Assembly (NCBI GenBank): GCA_032358255.1 | Contig: JAULBX010026274.1 | Coordinates: 1-64,000, forward strand | Origin: Heterotrichella gracilis | Taxonomy: Eukaryota > Sar > Xanthophyceae > Tribonematales > Xanthonemataceae | Direction of reading: 5' to 3' | Length of the DNA stretch: 64,000 nucleotides | Part shown: in pieces, positions 11,138 to 22,300 of the stretch | How the letters are laid out: every line of letters starts with the position of its first letter | How positions within the stretch are numbered: position 1 is the stretch's first letter | Program-made: the position numbers and the translations under genes | The notes under the pieces: generated by a model | Databases searched by the model: none | Told to the model about the DNA's origin: nothing | What the model saw: only the letters and a program-made list of their open reading frames with translations

Positions 11138-13350
11138 ACTGATGAATATAACGAAATGGATGCCATCTGTGGGGACGCACCGCACAGAAAGCCATTTCTA
11201 ACCAAGGTGCAATGAACCGCGTAGTCACGCCTTGCATTGTCGATATTCTCATTTTTCAGCAAGCACTGACTATTAGTCAGTGTCATGTGCATGTCCTGTG
11301 TATTGTTGTGATGTTTTGGCCAGTACATTCATCCCCACAGTTGTAACTGTATAGAGCTTGCATGCTCTAGAATCTCACTCTTTGGAACGCAACTCCGGTG
11401 TATATCCTTTATCCCTGTAGCTACCTAGGTACATTCAGCATGACGCCAATAAATGGACAATAGTTATGTGGTGCAATTGCCGCTTATCAGGTGGGGATTT
11501 TTTATATTCAGCAGGGCATGCTCGAAATCCCAGCGGTATTCTGGTCCCTGGCAAGGCAGGTACTTCATATAGCATGACATTATAGTTGCAGGCAATATGC
11601 TGCCAGGGTAATGGACGCTTAACATGCATTTTTTCTTTGGGTCCATTTAATGTGCATTTTTGTGTGAACGATGCGATGGTTTCCATAACGTAGCAATGCT
11701 TGATCAGGCCCATTGCTGCTTCATATGAGTTATTTTTACAAAGTACGTCAAATGGGATTGAATTCCGCCTTTGGGGACCACCAACAGTTACTTTTACAGC
11801 TCATCCTTGCACAACTTGTTTTCGATGAGACACTACCCCAAGTTCATCTAGTGCCTGGTTGGCGCACACACAAGCAGCATATTGTAGATGCAGCGCGTCG
11901 GGTCACAGGGGCATTGCCAAGCCTCTTAGTACAATGGCATTGGTAAACAGTTTGTGACCTGTTCCAGGCTCGTGTGGTAGGGTACAGAGGTTTGCACAGG
12001 CGCCAGCACCTGGCAGTGGCTAAGGACAGGATCCTTATTTTTCGGATTTGAATGCCTTCGAATGGGCCATGCCATTGGTTGGTGGATGCAACCCTCAGGG
12101 TTCAGGGGTTCGACCGCTTGTACCTGTAAGTGTAACAGGCAACCTATATCACCATCAGTGTCACCACCACCAAAAAGCTGGCTCGAAGGCACGAGGGTAC
12201 ACCTTGGCAGTGGCTCAACCCTAGTTTAGGGTATTTTCCAGCGTGGATGCTGGGTGAGTGCCACGAATTCGGACCACTGCGTTGACAGGTGCCATCCAGC
12301 TGCGATTCTTTTGGCCGAGCAGGAAACCTCGTTCGAAAGTGCAGCGCCAAAGCCGTCATTCTTGCAGGAAACTGTCGCTTTCACAAAGTGTCGACACTCA
12401 CTTTACAGTTACGGAAGGGATAGCAGACGAGGAGCATCGGAGTATCGGTAAGCCTTACCGCATCGTGCATCCGCACTGCTAACAACTGGCGTCTATAGCT
12501 TCAACCGTGTTCCAGTTTCCGACCTTGTAACACGCAATAGTATTGAGGTGTCAGAATTTGTGAGCCCACTTACAGGTAGAGGCACTCGCCGTTTGTGGTT
12601 TACTGTGCGCAGGCCACTGCATTGCAAGCCATATGCCTCCACTTTATGGTGACCCATAGTCCAGGCAGTCACGTTGTCAATGTAGCAGTGCGCTGCCCGT
12701 AACCTAAGCCTTGCACACTACCTTTTTGTCTAGTTTTCACCTGCGCCGCTAAGTGTTACTGTTGCTGGCATCTCGCCAACTTGTAGCCTGCAATCAAAGT
12801 GCAGCCAGCCAGAACCTCAATGAGTCAGCCATTTGGTCGATTAAAACATTGCTAGGTCGACACCAAAAATACTGAACAGTTTATATATTAGACCTGGGAA
12901 GATAAAGCAATGAAATTTTCTGTCAAGTGCAACACCCGTTTGGTGCACCTGTCACAGGTGTGTGGACAGTTCCCACACTAATAGAAAATTCTCCCCATCC
13001 CCATCCCCCCCATCCCCTCAAACAGCCCCTCCTTTCCCTTTTTGGGTTTGCTAGAGGGAATACTCCCGGTGCAATACCTTCCAGGCGTCATTATAGCCCA
13101 TGGGGACTCAACAAAAATGACTGCAAGCAAGCTGCCTTGTGAATTGCCTAGGCCCTGCGAGGTCATGCAGTGCTAGCAAGATTAACAAGCGGCTCCTTTC
13201 ATGCAGGATTATCAACCCATCTATATGCAACACTGATTGAGAGCGCTTCTGGTATTGGTATCTCACTCAGCAACACAACAGCCGCTTGCTGAGGAGTTGT
13301 TGCAGCCTCTTCTACATTCAACAACTTTGGGGGACCAGGCGATACACACC
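11138..13350. other. Spacer between GH20 gene and DnaJ-X gene
   Basis: 2.2 kb with the presumed 3' untranslated region of the GH20 gene and the 5' region of the J-protein gene. Small open frames (for example 11713-11946 and 12254-12482) show no recognisable motif and no continuation across plausible splice sites. Confidence 0.5.
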
Positions 13351-16300
13351 ATGGTGAAGGAAACAGAGCTCTATCAGCTACTGGGAGTGTCTCCGAGGGC
13401 ATCCCCGGAGCAAATCCAGCAGGCATACTACAACAAGGCGCGACAGGTGCGTCCCGGGGATAGCCATGGCCTAGGATTGGACATTTCAATCATTGCAAGG
13501 ATTGGGCTTGCTTTCCCCATTCTCGTCGCCATCTGGTTAGCACTGTACACACATTGGCAAGGGCATTCTCGCTGCAGCAGGATGCATGCCATTGCAGAGA
13601 CGGCGTAGCTGTAGTCATGCATGGCATACATTTCATGTTGTGCATTGGCGTCGCATGCATGCAGGGTGAGCAACATGGCGCCGCCTCATGCAGTGCAGTG
13701 CATTGACTGAGGCTGCCAACCAGGGGGTTTGCGCGTTGTTTTGCGTTGCGTTGCATTGCAGTAGACTTCAAAATCAAAATCACCATTTGCCGTCAATGCA
13801 TGTAGCAAATGGTATGGAGACGCAAGGGAATGGCCAGCCCTTCAAGGCTTTCCACTCTGTCTCTTTGTCATCAAGAGGGACAAAGAGATGATGGGCCTAG
13901 ATGTGTATCTGCATGCAGCACCACTGCACCCACCGCCCCACCCCTCCCAGTTGGTAATGCCCAGCCCCCTAACGACCAGCACGTGCAGGTGCACCCCGAC
14001 ACCCACCCAGACGACCCACAGGCTGTGTGCGACTTTGAGGACCTCTCAAATGCCTACCAGATCCTGTCTGACCCCTCGCTCAAGGAGCTGTACGACCAGT
14101 TTGGGATTGCAGGTACGAAACCCTACTGGAAAACCCTAAAATAAGGACTGGAACCTACTGGTAAACCCTACACCCTAAAATCCTGCATTTGAAAGCAAAG
14201 GACACTTTCTTAGTCACACGCGTCCAGCCACAGAGCTGGCCTAGCACTCAATCTTGCTCATGTCGCGCCAAGCAATTTTGGTCTGGCATGTTTATACCAT
14301 CTTGCGCGATCCGAGGGCCTGTTTGGACAGGTCAGCCCATGTGGCGGTTGTGACTAGTTCCCACTTAAATAATCTGTTTGGCATTCATATTACGTTTATT
14401 GGAAGGTTTATAATGTTGTTGTGCAGAACCATTGACGAGATTGTCTTCCGCTTACCCCCTTTGCCCCCAGCATCCTACCAGGCCTCAAGGACAGACCTCT
14501 GGCCAATGCCACCATGGTGTCTGATTTATACATATTACTTACCCCCCTTTGCCCCTGTAACCACCCAGGCTTGAAGGACAGGCCCCTGGCAAATGCCGCC
14601 ATGGTGTTTGGATCCGCGTTCGGCAGCGAGTTGTTTGAGGAGTATGTGGGGCAGCTGAGCATGGCTGCGGCTGCGGGGCTGGTGATGCTGCAGCAAGGGG
14701 GGCTGCCTACCCAGCAGGAGGCCAAGCAGCACCTGGCGGTGGTGCAGAAGGTGGGTGCGACACGGGGGCTGGCTGCATACACGATAATATGAAGTGGGCT
14801 GGAGTTTAGGTTGGGGTTTTGGGTTCATAGGAGGCAGCTGCTGGGATGAGTCTGGCAGTAGTGCCATGCACCATGCATGTCTTTCCTGAGGGGCTGCCCA
14901 GTCAGCAGGAGGCCAATCAGCGCTTGGCGGTGGTGCAGAAGGTGGGTCCAACACACTGTGAACCGGTTGCAAGCATGTAGTGCACATGTGGCATTGTCAC
15001 CTGTGGAAAGGACTGGCAAATGGCAACGCGGTGCTGCATATGGGGCCTAGTCAGCAGGAGGCCAAGCAGCACCTGGCGGTGGTGCAGAAGGTGGGTGCGA
15101 CACGTGAGGGTCATGTATGCCTGGGGCCGCAAATGTAGTGTAGCTCTAAGCCTTAAGCCTGAATATCCTAAACCGTAGGCGGTGCATGCAAATACACAAA
15201 TTGAATTACTGCCACGATTGTCATATGTACTAAGACACTCTGGGTGTTGTGGCTCCAGGAGCGTGAAGCGGCTCTTGCGGAGCGCCTCGCCTCCCGCCTC
15301 CAGCTGTATGTTGATGGCCACACCGAGGCATTCAAGGAGCAGGTGGATCAGGAGGCCAGGCGCCTGGTGGCTTCCTCCTTCGGGGAGCCCATGCTGCACA
15401 CCATTGGGTAGGGGGCAAATGATGAAACAACTATTAGATGTTGGATAAAATGGAAACAAATAAATAAAGTTCTGTGTAGAGATTTGAAAATGCTGAGCAG
15501 GAGGCCAGGCGCCTGGCGGCTTCATCCTTTGGAGAGCCCATGCTGCACACCATCGGGTAGGGGGCAAATAAATGAAAAATGCATAAGAGTACTAAAGCCA
15601 ATAATTAAATAGGATACTGTAATGACTGCTTAACGATATCCAACCACACCTTGTCCAAGCACCAGCTGTCCATCCATCAAGGTTTGGTATTCCTGAAATG
15701 ACATTTCATCACACTACATTCAACACCAGCTCCAGATAATGTTTGATTGGGAGTTGCAATATGAAGTTGCAGCCCAGCTAAACATCATCTGGAGGTGTTG
15801 TTCAACGTAGTGTGATGGCATGTAACCATAGAGTCAATAGTCTCACGCCATGATGGATGGACAGATGACGGTTGGGCAAGTTGTGCTTGGAAACGGTACC
15901 AGCGTGGATATTAGGGAAGTCTACGCAGCCTCCACAAGCCTTTCGTGAATACGTGTGATGGTTTTGGAAGAGGATGGGTGGGTGGCAGTGTTGTGGGACC
16001 TGGTGGGAATGGTGGCTCAACTTCGTGGTGCCCCTTAAGTGTGCACCTGTGCTAAGCAATACTGCCAATACCTAAATGCAAGGAAAGAAAAGACGATGGT
16101 GTCATGCTGTGGCGGAGGATTAATTTATGTGCAATCACTAGCTGTCAATCACAGTGAAGGACCCAGAGATCTGTTTCTTGCATCATCAAATCAACCGCTG
16201 GACGCCTCCTATTTTATACCCTTGTTATGGTCTTTGATCAATGGGCACCAGGGGGTATGGCATCAAAGGATAGTGACACTGAGGCAAACAAGGGCGGTTG

Positions 16301-19300
16301 CGGCAGTGTGCCCTGATAAATAAGAATAAAATAAAAAAGAAATATATGTCCCGATGTCATTATGTGCATTAACATTGTTTTTAATGTGGCAGGTACGTGT
16401 ACGAGCGCGGCGCCACCAAGGTGCTGGGCAGGGGGATGCTGGAGTGGTTCAAGCACAAGGGACATGACTTCAACCGCAAGGTGGGAAAGCGTATATCAAT
16501 GTGTAGGGTTTAGGGGGGACCCTAGATGGTGGAGTGGTTCAAGCACAAGGCCACATGATTTGAACGTCAAGGTGTTAACGTGTAGGATCTAAGGTGTAGG
16601 GTTTAGAGGAAAACCCTAGATGGTGGAGTGGTGTAAGCACAAGGCACATGAGTTCAGTTGCAAGGTGGGAATGTGTAGGATCTCAGGTGTAGGGTTCAGA
16701 GGGAAACCCTAGATGGTGGATCGGTTCAAGCACAAGGCACATGGCTTCCAACCCTAAGGTGGGAAAGCAGGGGATTGACTGTGTAGGGTTTAGGGGAAAA
16801 CCCTCAGCGAGGAACTTCAAGCTAGCATTCCGTACACCGTGCACAGTTGTACTTGTCTTGGAGCATGGTAGCATGCTAGTGCACTCCTTCCTGAAAAGAG
16901 CACTGCAATTAGGATTTGTCAACCTCGTGGTTGATTCTGCACCTGAGTAAGCTTGTTGGACATCAGGTTGAATAGGCTGCACTGCTGTTGTGGCAAGCAG
17001 CCTATTCCCACCAGATGGCAAACCAGCTTCCTTAGGCGCACGAGTAACCACCACTTGACAAATGCTGACTGCAGAGCTCGTAAGGGGCAGGAGCAAGGTT
17101 GCAACCAATCATCCTTGACATGTACATTTCATAGGGAACCTCCTTCTCTGTCTGTAACTGATTGGTTGGGATTTCCTCGCGGTGCAGATGGGAGCTGCCA
17201 CCGGCAAGGCCTCGCTGTATGTGATGTACAAGGACCTCAGCAAGCCGCTGGAGACTGGGCAGATCGACCCGGCAAACATTAGAAATTACCTGCAGGTGGG
17301 TGCGGCATCTGTTCAGGGTTTAGGGTTTAGGGGCTTAGGGTATAGGGCAGATCGACCCAGCAAACATACGAAATTATCTGCAGATGGGTGCCGCATCTGT
17401 TTAGGGTTTAGGATTTAAGGTGAGAGTAGCATCCAAGCTGCATACTGGGCGTGGTGGGCCATGTGGATTTAGTGCACTTGTGGCAACCAGCTATGTGATG
17501 TGCTCAGCTCATTTTTACCAGCTGAGCCCAGCATATGTACCATAGCTTGATCATGTAATCTATGCGTGTTGGTTTATGTGTTCGATTTTTATGTGCACAA
17601 GCTTTGCAGGCAAGCATTCTTGACTGACCATTGCAGCCATGTGTGAATGACTCCATTGCCTGCTTGCAATGAGGAAAGCAAGTGTCCTGTGCAAGATCAC
17701 ATGACGCAACAGGGTGATGATAATTTTGATGCTGCTTGGGCGACCACACTGAAAAACTAGCAGTCAGTCCTAGATGCCTTGCGCCAACCACGCCTGGTCT
17801 GCCACTTATAATGTATAAAGATTAATTGCCGAGCAAACCAGCAGCGCAAGCCAATCACATCAAGTGGTGGCTTCCACACGGCATCTATGACTGACTGCTG
17901 CTTGGGCGGCCACACTGAAGCACTTGTACCGTTTAGTTATTATTTGAAAGGTACAAAGTGCTTCGGTGTTGCGGCCAGAGTAGCAGTCAGCCCTAGATGC
18001 CTTGTGCCAACCACACCTGTCCTGGCATGTATGCCCATGATTAGAGGTCAGCTGCATTGCCAACTGCATGCAGATAGATTGGGCAACGCACGGTATTGGT
18101 AGAAGACGTGACATATGTTGATTAACAGGACTGAATGGAGGAGATTTGAATTCAATTTTACACCCCCTCTACCCCTAAACGAGCGGGCCCTGAACAGCCT
18201 GTGGCGCATCATGTAACTCATGCTGGGTGTGATAGATTTAAATGTACTAAATAATTTATGGCAAAACCCACTTCTTCTGCACTGCTAGTTGACATAAACC
18301 CTCCTTCCTGCACTGTTAGTTGACAAAAAGCCTCTTCCCCTTCACTGCAGGAGAACATGAGCGTTGCTCTGGACAGCCTGTGGCGCATCAACGTGGACGA
18401 GATGGAGGGCACCCTGTCCAAGGTGGTGCAGCGCGTGCTGCAGGAGCCTGAGCTGGAGGACGGGGTGAAGCAGCGCAGGGCGGAGGCGCTGAAGATCATC
18501 GGGGACGCCTTCCAGGTACGCCACAAGGATGGCGGTAGGTTTGTTTCCACAGGTCAATTTGGGATTGGGGATTGGGCCAGAGGTCAATTGGGGAATGGGC
18601 CAAAGGCACGCTGTGGATGGGTGACGCAGGCGGTGATGGTGCCACCTATATCAGTGATATTCGCATGGGCCATTAGTGTAACAGTACCAGTCCCTTCACC
18701 CGCCAACCGCGCCTTTACAAGGTAAAGGTGATATTGAGCATTCCTCATCATATGAACCATTCCCTGTGATAAGGACCTGAGATGGCCCCCAAGTCCCTTG
18801 CCTTTACCTGATACGTGCACCCATTCCCAAATACTGACAGTACCCCACCCCTCACCCACAGGCGGCCCACAAGCCCGAGCCCATCCAGCCCCCGCAGCCC
18901 ACCCGTGCTGAGCTGGCAGAGATTGAGAAGGAGAGGCGCATGGATGAGGCCAAGGCCGCTGCCCGGGAGGGGGTCAAGGCCCTGGGACCCGAGGTTGGGG
19001 ATGCCATGGGCCAGTTTCAGCCTGTGGTGGATGCTGTGCGGGAGCAGGTGATCCCCCCCATGGCGGCGACCATGGAGGCGGTGATGGCAGGTGAGGGTGG
19101 TGGAGGGTGGGGGTACTTGGTGGGGTTTGCTGGATCTTCTGGGTGATGGTGGCATATGGTGACATGTAAGGGCTGTGGGTATCAGTGTTTATTGTAGAAA
19201 TCTATGCTCAAGCCTGATATTGTGCTTAACCTTTTGCTCACATTTGTTAAGCCTGCCTTTACTAAGAGCTCTGTACTTTATTAACATCACTGCAAACTGC

Positions 19301-22300
19301 CACCTCATGGGCAGGCCTGTCCATGTCCAGACTGTACACTCCTAAATTACTCTCCGACACACACTGGTTATGATACAAGTGTTGATCTGTTTCACCCCCC
19401 TCTTTTCGCAGGCAAGCCGCCACCCGCAGAGGTGCGCGAGCAGGTCCTCCAGCAGATCACCCCAGCGGTGCAAGCAGCCGCCCAGCAGCTGGGGCCCACC
19501 GCGAACACCCTCGCCCAGGCTGTGCTCACCCCAGGGGGGGCACAGGAGGCGGCGGTGGCTGTGCGGGGTGCGGCCATGGCGGGCGCTGAGCAGATGGGGG
19601 TGACTGACGTTGCTGGCGCGGCGGTGGAGGTTGGGAGGCAGCTGAAGGACGGCGGCCCTGCTCAGGAGGTGGCTGCGCATGCGGCTGAAAGGGTGAGCAA
19701 AACAATTGTAATGATTTAGTTTTGTGTAGCAAATATGGTACTGTGCACAGTGGCTGAACATGGGGTTAAATTGATGAGCATTTCGCGGTATTTTCTGTCG
19801 TGTCATGGGCAAATTTCTGTGTGCTGGTGGTTGCAGCGGGGCGTTCATTTGTAGGACTTGTGCCATGTAGGAAGGGTTGCAATCCATGCTTTGCCGCATT
19901 GACATGGATAGGATAATGCTTATCACCAAGTAGATGCACATGGCATTGACTACTGATCATCTGTTAAGGGTTTAGGGTTTTGTGTTTGCCGCATTGACAT
20001 GGATAGGATATGCTTATCACCAAGTAGTTCCTGGGCCGTTGTCGCAGCTGCACATGGCAGTGACTACTAGTCATATGTTAAGGGTTTAGGGTTTTGTGTT
20101 TGGCGGAGCGTTTCACTGCCAGCAGGAGGGCTTTCTGTGTTGCTTGTTAGGCATCACAGTATCCATTTTAATGTTATATACTAACAGTTGACCTTTGCTG
20201 GGTGTCGCAGGCTGGCATCATCTCCCAGGACGTGACCACCTCAGTCTCGGAGAAGGTGCCCGAGCTGCAGGACAAGGCGCAGCAAGCCGCAGGCCTGGCG
20301 CAGCAAACCGCACAGCACGTGCAATCCACCATGGTTCCCGACATCCAGGAGAAGACCCAGGCCATGGCGTCTGCGGCCGGCGAGTCCGCCACTAGGGTGC
20401 AGTCTAGGGTTCAGCCCGAGGTGGAGAGGGCTGCTGGCGAGCTGTCTAAGTTGGGCCAGGATGCGGCGCACGGCACTGCCCAGAAGCTGGCGCCCAAGGC
20501 GCGGGAGGCGGTGGATGTGGGGGCCACCACTGCCGGGAAGCTGCAGCAGCACCTAGAGAGCATGGAGCAGCAAGCAGGGGACGCATTGGCGGAGTCCACG
20601 CAGGGTGGCGCGGGGGCCAAGGGGGGTGTTTCAGCTGCTGGGGAGGGCAAGCAGGGGTCCACGGGTCAGGTGAAGGAGGGGGTTGATCAAGCAAGCGCTG
20701 CTGCTGGTCAGTTGACGGATGAGGCGGTGGATAAGGCCAGCGCTGTGGCGGGTGAGGCGAAGGAGGGGGTGGATCAGGCGGTGGGACAGGCCAGCGATGC
20801 AGCAGGCCAGGTGGCGGGTCAGGTGAAGAACCAGGCTGACCAGGCAGTGGACCAGGCCAAGGAGAGCATGGCGCAGGCGGAGGAGGTGGTGCGGGAGCAG
20901 GTGGATAAGGCGGGGCCCATCGTTGCAGAGGGGAGGGATGGCCTCCAGAAGGTGTCCAGGGAGACTGAGGAGGTGGTCAAAAGCCAGGTGGTCCCTGACC
21001 TCCACAGCAAGGCGCAGCAGGCAGCGGGGGTGGTGGAGCAGACCGGCGCGACCACCAGGGATACCGTCCTTCCCGAGGTGGATTTCCTGGCGCAGACTGC
21101 TTCAGATCTTGGGCAGGATACCCTCCAGAAGCTCGACACAGAGGTGGTGCCTGTGGTTCAGGAGAACGCGGGCAAGGCAGCTGGCTTGGCAGGCGAGGCG
21201 GGGGCTGTGGTGGCGCGGGATGTGCCGGAGCTGACCCAGAAGGCTGCGCACATGGCGGGGGAGACCGCTGCAGAGGCGCAGGATAAGCTGGCTCCCCAGA
21301 TTGAGCAGGCGCAGCGGGGCATTGCCAAGGGGCAGCAGAAACTCCAGGAGATGGGCACCCCTGCGCAGATGGCTGCTGCGATGGTGAGTTGAAACACACC
21401 TGCATACTTGATATTTGAAAGTGATGGGGATGGCAGAAGAACGCACCCTGGTGGCTGGGTTAGGCTATTGCGCATTGTACCTCCTGGCAGTGGTTGGTAT
21501 TCCTAATGTTGTCAGCTTCTACAGCCGATAAAATCCACAAATGCAATGTTGTTGACTATGCTTTCAACAAGTGTTCCAACAAACCATTCCTGTTGAATGC
21601 ATGCAACCAAGTTGTGTATGGCAGCTGTACATATTTCATTCCCGTTACCTGACCAACTTCCACTTCCTACTCCCCTTGCAGGCCAGCAAGATGCCCACCC
21701 AGGAGGAGTGGATCTCAGCCGCACAGGCAGGCGGAGCAACCCTGGTGGACCAGGTCAGTTTTATAATCAAGTTGTCTTAATTAGAAGGTACTTGAGCAAT
21801 TCAAGCAGATGAGCAGCGTGGACTGTGTATTTATCTTACAATGTGTCGATAAATAGATGAAATGACATGACATGCGCGGTTCATTTGTTGGGCCCTTGCC
21901 AAGGGCTTTGGTAATCACATGAGTGTCACATATTTTATTGCTTGCCCAGGTGGACAGTTAGGGAGTAAAATATTGTTACATAAGTGGGCCTATAAAATAT
22001 GTGACACTCATGTGATTACTATTTTTATATTTTATTGCTTGCCCAGGTGGACAGCTAGTAAGCGACAGACTGCAAGATTGCATTGCTTGCTTATCAACGA
22101 GAATGCAGTATTCAATGTGGTTTGGTGGGCCAAGTGGACAGATTTTGGGCGACAGGCTGCGTAATTTTTTATTCGCTAATTTATAATATATAAATCAATG
22201 TATGTTGGTGGCCCAGGTGAACAGCTCGGTTGAGGACAGCACTGGCGGGAAGCTGAGCGAGCAGGTGGGCCAGGCGGTGCAGCAGCTGGCGGTGCCTGTG

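Noticed and set aside
16500-16800. Possible CRISPR-like or classical minisatellite array
   Set aside because: Units are diverged copies of the neighbouring exon junction plus heptamers, in a eukaryotic intron; no spacer structure.
20241-21475. Long open frames on the minus strand opposite J-protein exon 10
   Set aside because: Shadows of the repetitive GC-rich coding exon; the plus frame continues in phase through 15 exons and carries the J-domain context.
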